Shown piece by piece: positions 21,923-31,618 of a DNA stretch of 64,000 nucleotides. The notes beneath the pieces were generated by a model that made no database searches, was not told the origin of the DNA, and saw only the letters and a program-made list of their open reading frames with translations. This stretch comes from Acinetobacter pittii ATCC 19004 = CIP 70.29 (GTDB taxonomy: Bacteria > Pseudomonadota > Gammaproteobacteria > Pseudomonadales > Moraxellaceae), in the NCBI RefSeq assembly GCF_000369045.1, contig NZ_KB849786.1, forward strand, positions 1-64,000, written 5' to 3'. The position numbers and the translations under genes were made by a program. Every line of letters starts with the position of its first letter. The stretch's first letter is position 1.

Positions 21923-23824
21923 TTAAATGCTCAACTTTTTCAAATTACGACGTTTGCCATAAATGATTTGTACGATTGCACGAGTTACTGTAATTGCAGT
22001 AAACATCGAACAAATAATACCGATCATTAATGTCACGGCGAAACCTTTGATTGGGCCTGTACCAATTGCAAACAGAATGAATGCAACGAGGAACGTGGTT
22101 AAGTTCGAGTCAAAAATGGTGTTATAGGCTCGATCATAACCGGCCACAATGGCCTGTTTGGGTGAGGCCCCCCAGAGCATTTCTTCTCGGATACGCTCAC
22201 ATATTAATACGTTCGCATCGACCGCCATACCAATGGTAATAACGATACCGGCAATACCCGGTAAGGTGAGGGAAGCTCCAATCCATGACATCACGGTTAA
22301 AATCATTGCCAAGTTAAACACAAGAGCAAAGTTCGCAATTAAACCGAATACACGGAAGAAAACCACCATCCAGATTGCAACGAGCAAGAAGCCGATTTGA
22401 GTAGACAATACACCTTTATCAATGTTTTCTTGACCAAGGCTTGGACCTACTACACGTTCTTCAACAAAGTACATTGGCGCAGCCAAAGCACCAGCACGAA
22501 GCATTAATGCAAGTTCAGATGCTTCTTGAGGAGAACTTAAACCGGTAATACGGAAAGTCGAACCTAAAACAGCTTGAACTGTTGCAGCGTTAATGACTAC
22601 AGACTCAGTGTATGGCGTACGAACTTCTGTTTGTGCCCCAGTTTTTGGATCTGTGACATAGTTAATTTTTTGCTTGTTCTCGATGAACAATACCGCCATG
22701 CGTTTACCAACAGCATTACGGGTTGCATCGGACATTAGCTTACCGCCAGCGCTGTCGAGCGTAATATTTACTTCGGCACCGCCAGAGTCCTGACTAAAGC
22801 CAGAGCTTGCATTTTGAACACGCTCACCAGTCAAGATTCGGTTACGTTGCAACAAGAGTTGACGACCGCTATCTAAAGACTCATAAGCAAAAACTTCTGT
22901 GCCCGGAGGTAAAGGTTGACCATTATATTTACCCGTATATGGATCGATATATTGATCATTTAAGTCAGAAACTAAACGAAATTCGAGGTTCGCAGTACGC
23001 CCTAAAACACGTTTAGCTTCAGCTGTATCTTGTACACCCGGTAATTCAACAACAATACGGTTGCTACCCTGACTTTGTACCAATGCTTCTGCAACACCAA
23101 GTTCGTTAATACGATTACGTAATGTTGTTAAGTTCTGATTTACCGCATATGACTGAATTTCTTGGCGACGTACATCGGTATAAGTAAGCTTTAAAGTAGA
23201 ACCTGTAGAGCTTGCTAATGCCTGTTGGGTATATTCATTCCCATTACGACGTAAAAAATCCATTGCTGCATCACGGTCAGCATTGTCAGCAAATTGAACA
23301 GTGATCACATTATTTGTTAATGCAAGACTGTTAAATTTGATCTTGTTTTCACGGAACTGACGACGCAAATCGGTGGCAGAGGTTTCCATACGTTGGGCAA
23401 CGGCTTTGTCCATATCTACTTCAAGCAAGAAGTGGACACCACCACGTAAGTCCAAACCAAGTTTCATTGGTTTTGCCCCAATCTTTTGCAGCCATTCCGG
23501 TGTGGTTGGTGCAAGGTTTAGGGCGACAACATATTCATCACCTAAGTCACGACGTAATACTTCTTTTGCCTTTAACTGTGCTTCAGATGAACTGACACGC
23601 AATAGGGCAGCATTATTTGTAAAAGTATTGTCATGGCTCGCAATATTTGCTGTTTTTAAAATTTGCTCTGCTTTTTTCACCACACTTTGATCAATTTGGG
23701 TACCAGCTTTGGCACCGGAAATTTGAACAGCGGGCTCATCCGGATATAGACTAGGCAGTGCGTATAATGTACTGATTACCAGAACAACCAGAATCAGTAA
23801 ATATTTCCATGCAGGGTAACGCAT
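21923..23824 (-). CDS. secD: Protein translocase subunit SecD
   Basis: A 633-aa SecD. There is an N-terminal helix (about residues 7-26), the large periplasmic region with the LGLDLRGGVHFLLEVD motif (near residue 118), the P1 head, and five C-terminal helices with GIAGIVITIGMAVDANVLICERIREE. It forms the SecDF complex that pulls exported chains on the periplasmic side. It lies 51 bases after yajC and 8 bases before secF on the same strand, so a single operon is very likely. Confidence 0.97.
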   Translation of the reverse strand: MRYPAWKYLLILVVLVISTLYALPSLYPDEPAVQISGAKAGTQIDQSVVKKAEQILKTANIASHDNTFTNNAALLRVSSSEAQLKAKEVLRRDLGDEYVVALNLAPTTPEWLQKIGAKPMKLGLDLRGGVHFLLEVDMDKAVAQRMETSATDLRRQFRENKIKFNSLALTNNVITVQFADNADRDAAMDFLRRNGNEYTQQALASSTGSTLKLTYTDVRRQEIQSYAVNQNLTTLRNRINELGVAEALVQSQGSNRIVVELPGVQDTAEAKRVLGRTANLEFRLVSDLNDQYIDPYTGKYNGQPLPPGTEVFAYESLDSGRQLLLQRNRILTGERVQNASSGFSQDSGGAEVNITLDSAGGKLMSDATRNAVGKRMAVLFIENKQKINYVTDPKTGAQTEVRTPYTESVVINAATVQAVLGSTFRITGLSSPQEASELALMLRAGALAAPMYFVEERVVGPSLGQENIDKGVLSTQIGFLLVAIWMVVFFRVFGLIANFALVFNLAMILTVMSWIGASLTLPGIAGIVITIGMAVDANVLICERIREEMLWGASPKQAIVAGYDRAYNTIFDSNLTTFLVAFILFAIGTGPIKGFAVTLMIGIICSMFTAITVTRAIVQIIYGKRRNLKKLSI

Positions 23825-23875
23825 TCGCTTTCTTCTTAAATGAAAAAGCCGTGCTAAAGCACGACTGTTTTATGA

Positions 23876-24205
23876 TTAAAGGTTATTTAGAGTGCCTTCA
23901 GGTAATACTGAAATTACGCTGGCACGCTGAATTTTTACTTCTACACCACGGCTAAGTTCAACAACTGCATAGTCACCTTCAATTTTGGTTACTTTGCCCA
24001 TTAAACCGCCAGCGAAAACAACTTCACTACCAACACCTAAGCTCTCGATCAAAGAACGGTGTTCTTTAGCACGTTTTGCTTGAGGGCGCCAAATTAAGAA
24101 ATAAAAGATTGCAACGAATACGACAATCATCAAGATGTTTGGCAAAATACCATTAGTTGGGCCAGCTGCCGGTGCTGCATGAGCAGCAGAAATTAAAAAG
24201 CTCAT
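23876..24205 (-). CDS. yajC: Preprotein translocase subunit YajC
   Basis: A 109-aa protein with one N-terminal transmembrane helix (about residues 20-41, NILMIVVFVAIFYFLIWRP) followed by the family block RPQAKRAKEHRSLIESL and an SH3-like tail (GSEVVFAGGLMGKVTKI). AGGA stands seven bases before the ATG. It associates with SecDF. The gene lies between tgt and secD, as in E. coli. Confidence 0.95.
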   Translation of the reverse strand: MSFLISAAHAAPAAGPTNGILPNILMIVVFVAIFYFLIWRPQAKRAKEHRSLIESLGVGSEVVFAGGLMGKVTKIEGDYAVVELSRGVEVKIQRASVISVLPEGTLNNL

Positions 24206-24302
24206 TTTGATTTCCTAAAGTTAAAAATATGAGTCAGATAACTGACATAATCCTAATTCGTTTTGCAATTTACCTTGTCTTGAGGTTGAGCGCAAATCTG
24301 GC

Positions 24303-25436
<1,134 letters not shown>

Positions 25437-25588
25437 CTAAAAATCCTGAACACGAGCAGAGGCGAAGAAACAGTTCGCTGCTAAAAAGAGGGCTATTTTC
25501 CTTGATTCTGCGACGTAGTTCTACTACTAAATGTAGCTGGTTATAAAATAGATAAATTTCCGATAGTTTAGAGACTATTTTCTTCCTA

Positions 25589-26158
25589 TTAAAAATTAGG
25601 TTTATAGTCAAAATTCTCATTCACGAGATTATCTCTAAAAGGGCGAATCGCTTTCTTGGATAAGGTTAAGGTATTAATGAGATTATTAGGGAATACTTCA
25701 ATCTGGTTGTTGAACAGCTCGACATTATGGTTAAAAATGCTAATTGCTGCACCAACATTTTCATTTTGTTCCTGAATATCATCCATCATTTTGCTATACA
25801 GCGAATCAGCTTTAAGCTCTGGATAGTTTTCAACAACAACGTTTAAGCTTCGAATAAGTTCTTGGCTCATTTTCTCGATCTGTTGTAGCTGAGAAATATC
25901 AGTGTTATTCACATTTAAATTAAGAATTTGTTGACGTAATTGAGTAACCTTTTCTAATGTCGATTTTTCAAATTGAGTATATTGATTGAGCATTGATTCG
26001 AGAGATTCCAAGGTCTTTACTTTTTGACGCTCGAAATTGGCAACTTCAGCCCAAGCTCTTTTAGTCGCATTAAAATAACGTACGATGGTGTTACGGATGT
26101 GAACGCCCCAGACAATCAATACGACGAAAATCCCCAAGAAAATAAATAAACCTGTCAT
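25589..26158 (-). CDS. LemA family protein
   Basis: A 189-aa protein. The ATG at 26158 follows GGAG with five bases between, so it is preferred to the GTG at 26164. An N-terminal transmembrane helix (about residues 2-20) is followed by the LemA helical bundle: RNTIVRYFNATKRAWAEV, ENYPELKADSLYSKMMDDI, VGAAISIFNHNVELFNNQIE, FPNNLI. LemA proteins are membrane-bound with a cytoplasmic or periplasmic coiled bundle and no settled biochemical role. It lies upstream of two DUF3137-like genes in reverse order of transcription (they precede it on the minus strand), a pairing seen elsewhere. Confidence 0.88.
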   Translation of the reverse strand: MTGLFIFLGIFVVLIVWGVHIRNTIVRYFNATKRAWAEVANFERQKVKTLESLESMLNQYTQFEKSTLEKVTQLRQQILNLNVNNTDISQLQQIEKMSQELIRSLNVVVENYPELKADSLYSKMMDDIQEQNENVGAAISIFNHNVELFNNQIEVFPNNLINTLTLSKKAIRPFRDNLVNENFDYKPNF

Positions 26159-26243
26159 TTTCACTCCTCTTATTTTTATTCCCTCATTGAGCCTTTTAAC
26201 TTCTTATTTTTTGATAAGTTGCCAGTTCAGCCCTACGAGAGAT

Positions 26244-27272
26244 TTATTTAATTAAATTAAGCATTAATTGCTGAAATTTTTCATATTTCGGCATAGTCAT
26301 GGTACGCAAGTGTCCACGTAATGTTGAAACATCATGAATTTCACTTTGCTTGCTGGTGGTCTGAAAAAGATCTTGCTCACCGAGATAACACAAAATTTGC
26401 TCTTCATGATGATAAATTAAATCACCTTTAAAGTGCTGAAAAAAATCATTTAATTTTAAAGTTAAACTCGGACTAACTTCTTTGGCTAATTGGTGTTGGG
26501 CAGTACCAAAAATATTGAGCTTTTGGTTAATCAGAATGTCAGTGCTTTGCCATTCAGTTAAGTAAGGTGCAAAAAAGCGAGAACGTTGGTTACTTACAGC
26601 AATACCCAATGCAGGCATTTGAAATATAAAAGCGCCCCATAGATCTCTATGGATCTCTTTAACTATTTTTTTGTCACTATCCTGATTTTGAAGAATGGGT
26701 AAATTATTTACATAGTGATATTTGAACAGCAGAACTTGATGTTCCGTAATTCCATCATCCCACGTAGTGGAAGCAAACTGAGTAATTTCGTTAGATTCAT
26801 TACCCCGATTAAACAGTGGAAAGTGTTGCTTTAATTTGCTTAAGACTAAAATTGGTTGAGATTGAATAGGAAGATAGGCCGGTAACTGTTGAAACCGTAA
26901 TCCATAACGTAAAGTGGTGATACGTTCTTCTAAATAGTGAATGACTTCGCTTAGAGATTTTTGCGGTTCATAGAGCAAATAGGCCAGAAAACCAGTTAAA
27001 AATGCCCATAAGAGGCTCAAAATATATTGAATATGAGGATGAAAAAAGTATCCAAAGAATAAAGTCGTAATACTGCAAATACCTAACAAATACGGCAATA
27101 CATTAACAAAACGAAGGTTAGGATCTTCACGCCATGGATGTAACGCATTTAAGAGTTCTTGATCTGTTTGTGATTTTTGTCCAGCATCCCAAAGTCGAGC
27201 AATATTGCGAAAAACCTGTGTATTTTTCTTACGTCTTATATGCAGAGCTTCTTGTAAGGTATCAATTGGCAT
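26244..27272 (-). CDS. DUF3137-like membrane protein A
   Basis: A 342-aa protein. A short cytoplasmic N-terminus is followed by two close hydrophobic helices (about residues 55-100, separated by FHPHIQ) and a long soluble domain. That domain has EWQSTDILINQKLNIFG and FKGDLIYHHEEQILCYLGEQDLF. It aligns by eye over its whole length with the neighbour at 27365-28366 (both have two helices at the same place, a W-x-S-x-DI-x-(I/F)NQK motif and a terminal MP.(Y/F)E.(F)). The domain resembles DUF3137, which often accompanies LemA. Function unknown. AT content is high. Confidence 0.7.
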   Translation of the reverse strand: MPIDTLQEALHIRRKKNTQVFRNIARLWDAGQKSQTDQELLNALHPWREDPNLRFVNVLPYLLGICSITTLFFGYFFHPHIQYILSLLWAFLTGFLAYLLYEPQKSLSEVIHYLEERITTLRYGLRFQQLPAYLPIQSQPILVLSKLKQHFPLFNRGNESNEITQFASTTWDDGITEHQVLLFKYHYVNNLPILQNQDSDKKIVKEIHRDLWGAFIFQMPALGIAVSNQRSRFFAPYLTEWQSTDILINQKLNIFGTAQHQLAKEVSPSLTLKLNDFFQHFKGDLIYHHEEQILCYLGEQDLFQTTSKQSEIHDVSTLRGHLRTMTMPKYEKFQQLMLNLIK

Positions 27273-27364
27273 GGAAGTAATGAGGTCATTATTATAAAGT
27301 GTTATTTTTAGATTATCTTTTAAATTGAATGAGATAAATAGAAATAAGTCATAAATAATTACTT

Positions 27365-28366
27365 TTATGATTTCGGCATTTGAGTTTCATTAATGAAATG
27401 CTGCAATTTATTTGCAAATTGCTCAAACTCTGGCATTGAAAGAGATTCAAGGCACTCAGTAAGCTCGCGTACACTAGCGCCATATAAGCTTTGTTGCCGT
27501 AAAAGATTTACATTACAAAGCCAACATAATGCAGATGTTTCAGGGTGTACATAAAAATCCCCTGGAAAATCTTCCAACATTTTTTCTAATAATAACAAAC
27601 GGTCTGGACTTAGAAATTTTACTAAATCCAACTCATTAATTCCGCTTTGTTGGTATTTTTGATTAAAACGGATATCACTTGATTCCCAAGCTACCCCTAA
27701 GCGACAAGCCTTTTTCTGTTTACTTGAAATACTGACTCCGCGAACTGGAAAATTCTCTAAAATGACGCCGTATAAATTATAGCTAACATCTTTTAGTTCC
27801 CATTTACCTTTTGAATTATAGGCCATCTCTCGATTGATATAATGGTATCTAAAGATTTTATATGGATGAATTGTTTCTCTTACTTGCCACTTGCCGTGTA
27901 TTGCAGTTAAAACTGAATTTTCTTGATTGCCTAACTTAAACAAAGGAAAGTCTGAAGCGGATGTTCCTTCTTTAGGTAGGTTATCTTCAGTTGCAAATTT
28001 GAAATTATATTTATGTTCATAATAATAAATTTGGATATCTTGAAGTAGGCAAATCAGTTCGGCCGTCGATGCTCTATGGTAAAAACCATAAAAAATCGCA
28101 AGAATGGCAAAAGGAAAGAAGTAAATCGAGATTAAAAAGCCTAAGGCCATACAAACTAAGGCGAAAATTGTAGCATTCCAAAAAATATAATTTCGAATAT
28201 CAAGTTGTTGGGTGCCTGTCCAATTTTTTAATGAATGAATAAGTATTTCGGGAGGTAATTGCTGACTAAGTAAATTTCTTAGTGTCTCAATATTTTTTAA
28301 AGTAATTCTGTTATGTGTATTTTGATTGTCAAAAGCACTTTGAATTTTTTGAAAAAGCAGTTTCAT
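27365..28366 (-). CDS. DUF3137-like membrane protein B
   Basis: A 333-aa paralogue of the downstream gene at 26244-27272. It has paired transmembrane helices (about residues 60-95), then a soluble domain with KIFRYHYINREMAYNS, WESSDIRFNQKYQQSG and FPGDFYVHPETSALCWL. The paralogy suggests a tandem duplication followed by strong divergence. Being upstream, it may be the first gene of a B-A-LemA transcript (gaps of 92 and 85 bases). No catalytic motif is visible, and the function is unknown. Confidence 0.7.
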   Translation of the reverse strand: MKLLFQKIQSAFDNQNTHNRITLKNIETLRNLLSQQLPPEILIHSLKNWTGTQQLDIRNYIFWNATIFALVCMALGFLISIYFFPFAILAIFYGFYHRASTAELICLLQDIQIYYYEHKYNFKFATEDNLPKEGTSASDFPLFKLGNQENSVLTAIHGKWQVRETIHPYKIFRYHYINREMAYNSKGKWELKDVSYNLYGVILENFPVRGVSISSKQKKACRLGVAWESSDIRFNQKYQQSGINELDLVKFLSPDRLLLLEKMLEDFPGDFYVHPETSALCWLCNVNLLRQQSLYGASVRELTECLESLSMPEFEQFANKLQHFINETQMPKS

Positions 28367-28451
28367 AAATTTTATTATTAGTCGAAATTGTAGTTGGGGC
28401 AGCTGGATTAAAATTTAAATGAGCTTATAAAATTTAACCCAGCTTTAATTT

Positions 28452-29489
28452 TTAAACTTCTAACTTATCAATCAGCATTGCATCGCCATAGCTAAAGAAA
28501 CGATAGCGGCTTTTAACTGCATGTTCATACGCAGCCAAAATGTTGTCTCGATTTGAAAGTGCTGATACCAACATGAGCAGGGTAGACTCTGGTAAATGGA
28601 AGTTGGTAATTAAACGGTCTACGATGCAGAACTCATAACCTGGATAGATAAAGATTTGTGTGTCGCCAGTCCAAGCTGCAATTTTACCGCCATGAGCTTG
28701 AGCTGCACTTTCTAAAGCACGTGTCGCGGTTGTACCAATTGCAATCACTTTATTGCCGCGTGCTTTAGTCGCCAAAATTAAATCAATAGTTTCTTGAGGA
28801 ACATCACACCATTCACTGTGCATGACATGATTGGTAATGTCATCAGTACGAACAGGCATAAATGTGCCAGCACCGACATGTAAAGTCACAAAAGATTTTT
28901 GAACATTTTTTTGCTCTAACTTTGCTAGTAACTCTTCGTCAAAGTGCAAGCTCGCAGTAGGAGCGGCAACACTGGCAATTTTTTCGGGATTATGGAAAAC
29001 CGTTTGATAGCGTTCAGTATCAATTTCTTCTGCTTCACGGTTAAAGTAAGGGGGAATAGGTAACTGACCATATTGCTCAAGTACAGGCAAGATGGGCTGT
29101 GAAAACTCAACCACAAATAAATTTTCGTGACGACCACGAACAATCACAGGAATATTGTCTGCACCAACAAAAAGCTCAGCACCTGCTTTAGGTGAGTTGC
29201 TCGATTTAATATGACAATACGCTGTAGTGTGGTTCAGCATACGCTCAACCAAAATCTCAATTGCACCGCCTGTAGAGCGTTTTCCTTTAAGTCGAGCTTT
29301 CATGACCTTGGTGTCATTAAGCACCAATAAATCACCCTCTTCGAACAGATCGATAATGTCTGTGAACATGTGATCGTGATATTGACCCTTTGAATCTAGG
29401 TGCAATAACCGTGAAGCACTACGTGATTCGAGTGGGTAACGGGCAATAAGTTCATCAGGTAATTCAAAGGAAAAGTCAGACAGTTGCAT
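28452..29489 (-). CDS. queA: SAM:tRNA ribosyltransferase-isomerase QueA
   Basis: A 345-aa enzyme from the ATG at 29489 ([20 protein letters not shown], the family start); the seven-residue extension from 29510 is not supported by any ribosome site. It transfers the ribosyl part of SAM to preQ1 in tRNA to make epoxyqueuosine. Typical blocks are [34 protein letters not shown] and [15 protein letters not shown]. It is on the same strand as tgt but 3 kb away, with a LemA/DUF3137 group between. Confidence 0.96.
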   Translation of the reverse strand: MQLSDFSFELPDELIARYPLESRSASRLLHLDSKGQYHDHMFTDIIDLFEEGDLLVLNDTKVMKARLKGKRSTGGAIEILVERMLNHTTAYCHIKSSNSPKAGAELFVGADNIPVIVRGRHENLFVVEFSQPILPVLEQYGQLPIPPYFNREAEEIDTERYQTVFHNPEKIASVAAPTASLHFDEELLAKLEQKNVQKSFVTLHVGAGTFMPVRTDDITNHVMHSEWCDVPQETIDLILATKARGNKVIAIGTTATRALESAAQAHGGKIAAWTGDTQIFIYPGYEFCIVDRLITNFHLPESTLLMLVSALSNRDNILAAYEHAVKSRYRFFSYGDAMLIDKLEV

Positions 29490-29619
29490 ATTTGAGAAAA
29501 AACACCACAAAAATTGGGCCTAGTATAAACTTTTTCGCTTTTTTATGGCTGTGCTTCTGACCTAAATCATGAAAAATGTTTAAATGATCTAAAAGTGAAC
29601 GATAATATTCACTTAGGGT

Positions 29620-29647
29620 TTGACAAGTTTTACAAACGCGCTAATAT
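29620..29647 (+). promoter_or_regulatory. Promoter of tRNA-Leu
   Basis: A perfect -35 box TTGACA (29620-29625), a 16-base spacer and a -10 box TAATAT (29642-29647). Transcription would begin about 17 bases before the tRNA. A GCGC sequence ends the spacer. Confidence 0.8.
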
Positions 29648-29670
29648 ACGCAACACAAACATACTTCCTC

Positions 29671-29758
29671 TCCCGAGGTGGTGAAATTGGTAGACGCGGC
29701 GGACTCAAAATCCGCTGTCAGAGATGACGTGTCGGTTCGAGTCCGACCCTCGGGACCA
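29671..29758 (+). tRNA. leuX: tRNA-Leu (CAA)
   Basis: An 88-nt type II tRNA. The acceptor TCCCGAG pairs with CTCGGGA and encoded CCA follows. The anticodon stem GCGGA/TCCGC encloses the loop CTCAAAA with anticodon CAA (29706-29708), reading UUG. It has a long variable arm. The T-arm GTCGGTTCGAGTCCGAC is intact. It has its own promoter and terminator. Confidence 0.97.
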
Positions 29759-29781
29759 GATTCAGAATCTAAGATTCTCCG

Positions 29782-29815
29782 AAAACCCCTAAGCTAACGG
29801 CTTAGGGGTTTTTTG
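29782..29815 (+). terminator. tRNA-Leu terminator
   Basis: A 13-bp stem AAAACCCCTAAGC / GCTTAGGGGTTTT with a TAACG loop and a T-run, 23 bases after the tRNA. Confidence 0.93.
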
Positions 29816-29867
29816 TTGGATATAAAAAAGTAGATAGGAGTTAAGAAATTATGAAATGATTATTTGA

Positions 29868-29887
29868 TCCCGAGGGTCGGACTCGAA
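29868..29887 (-). repeat. Inverted 20-bp copy of the tRNA-Leu 3' end
   Basis: TCCCGAGGGTCGGACTCGAA here is the exact reverse complement of 29736-29755, the T-arm plus acceptor 3' strand of the tRNA-Leu gene. It is 110 bases downstream of the tRNA and in opposite orientation, with no matching remainder of a tRNA around it. Such 3'-end copies are usually integrase attachment scars, though these normally lie in direct orientation. Confidence 0.9.
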
Positions 29888-30279
29888 TTTCTAGCTATAA
29901 ATTTAGAGCTTATAAAAATCTTTCATTTTTTAAGCTTAAGAAGTTCTTCTTTAAATACCAAACATCTTTGATAAAAGCGAAACTGAGCAAGAATCTAAAC
30001 TCTTATTCAACTAATATTTTTGACCATCTTTTAATAATATTATGAACTCGCATTTCTAACATCTTACAACTGTCTACCTTCAAATATTTGTTGTATTTTC
30101 CTCAAGCATACCCACTTTATGTATCTGAAAACCTTTAATTGAAACTTCACATTTCTATTTTGAAAAGAACGTTGCTCTTTTAATGTACTGTGTTAAAGTT
30201 TGTAGTAGATCATAATGATTATAAGTACATTTATTGAGAGCGGTTCCGACCAAAAACGACATAATCTGTGAGGCGGGCA
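29888..30279. other. Intergenic region with no recognised gene
   Basis: Nearly 400 bases of AT-rich DNA between the tRNA-Leu fragment and the histidine kinase gene. I find no ORF with a ribosome site, no tRNA-like fold and no integrase remnant. Small hairpins (for example AAGCTTAAGAAG/CTTCTTTAA near 29930-29957) are present but weak. The promoter of the kinase gene should lie near 30160-30240. Confidence 0.6.
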
Positions 30280-31551
30280 ATGACATTCCAACGTTTAGAA
30301 CTAAATCAGGTTGAGCAGTTAAGTGCTTGTAGGATATCTCTGTTGCTTGGATTAAACGCCGAGCAGAACTACATCGAGCAATTTTTCCGGTTTAGTCTTC
30401 GTCTTTTGAATTGTAAAAAAGCCTTATTGACTTTTAATCAGGAACCCTACTTTTGGCACCGTTGCCCTGAAGGCATGACGGCAATCTCGTTTAAACCATC
30501 AAAGCATTTAAAACAGTGCTTCGCCAAACAACAGACGATTAATCACTTACATCCCTCATATCAAAATTTAATCAACTATTTAAAAGAATTAAATATTGAT
30601 TGCAGCAGGGCATTGGCTGTGCATCTTCTACACCCTGATAAAACTTCGATGGGTTTTGCTGTCTTTTTTGATGACGATGCGGCAACGTTTGAAGATGATG
30701 ATATTCAATTATTGCTCGATTATTGTTCTACTTTTATGCAGCAAGTCGAGTTGAAGTTTAACTATGAAGAGTTAAACGAGCTCTATGAACAACAGGTAGC
30801 GATTAATTCAAGTAAGACAAAATTTTTCTCGATTATCTCACATGACTTACGGGCACCCTTTCATGGCTTGCTTGGATTTTCTGAAGTACTTGCCAAAGAG
30901 CGTGAAACCTTAGATGAATCTAGTATTCAAAATATTGCAGATTATTTATACGACACCTCACAATCGACCTATAACTTGCTTGAAAGCTTACTAACATGGG
31001 CGATGGCCGAGGGAGGACGTTTTGTTTATCACCCAATTAATTTTAAGCTTAGACAAGTCAGCAATATCGTTTGCGATGTACTGCACACTTTAGCTTTAAA
31101 GAAAAATATTGAACTGGTTAATGGTGTTCCAGATGATTTAAACATCTACGCCGATATCAATATGATGACCTCTGTAATTCAGAACTTGGTGTCAAATGCG
31201 TTGAAATTTACCGACGTTGATGGATCAGGCAAAGTCTTTATTGAAGCTCAACAAGCGGATACAAATGTAGAAATTACTGTTCGAGACACAGGTCTGGGCA
31301 TGACCGAGCAACAAATGGCAAATTTATTCCATCCACGTATTACTGCTAGCTTTAAAGGCACTGCAGGGGAAAAAGGTGCTGGCTTAGGTTTGAGTCTTTG
31401 CAAGCGTTTTGTCGAGATTAATCAGGGGCAAATTACTGTTAGCTCTAAAGAAGGGGTGGGAACGACATTTAAGGTTTTATTACCTTCAGCTCAAGAAAGT
31501 CATGAGGTGCATACCGAACATCATTCTTCATCAGAAGCAAAATTAGTCTAA
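30280..31551 (+). CDS. Soluble orphan sensor histidine kinase
   Basis: A 423-aa protein. The ATG at 30280 follows GAGG with six bases between, which is better than the GTG at 30268. Residues 1-165 form an N-terminal GAF-like sensor. The dimerisation/H-box is FFSIISHDLRAP with His188, followed by an HATPase domain with N-box (NLVSNALKF), G1 (RDTGLGM) and G2 (GAGLGLSL). No transmembrane helix is visible, so it senses a cytoplasmic signal. No response regulator is adjacent; glnE follows after 67 bases. Its partner is therefore unknown. Confidence 0.88.
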   Translation: MTFQRLELNQVEQLSACRISLLLGLNAEQNYIEQFFRFSLRLLNCKKALLTFNQEPYFWHRCPEGMTAISFKPSKHLKQCFAKQQTINHLHPSYQNLINYLKELNIDCSRALAVHLLHPDKTSMGFAVFFDDDAATFEDDDIQLLLDYCSTFMQQVELKFNYEELNELYEQQVAINSSKTKFFSIISHDLRAPFHGLLGFSEVLAKERETLDESSIQNIADYLYDTSQSTYNLLESLLTWAMAEGGRFVYHPINFKLRQVSNIVCDVLHTLALKKNIELVNGVPDDLNIYADINMMTSVIQNLVSNALKFTDVDGSGKVFIEAQQADTNVEITVRDTGLGMTEQQMANLFHPRITASFKGTAGEKGAGLGLSLCKRFVEINQGQITVSSKEGVGTTFKVLLPSAQESHEVHTEHHSSSEAKLV

Positions 31552-31618
31552 TCCCTTTTCCTAACACTACTCGAACTGCTATAACTAAAAACAGAGTACG
31601 AGGAAAAGAGCTTTTTAT

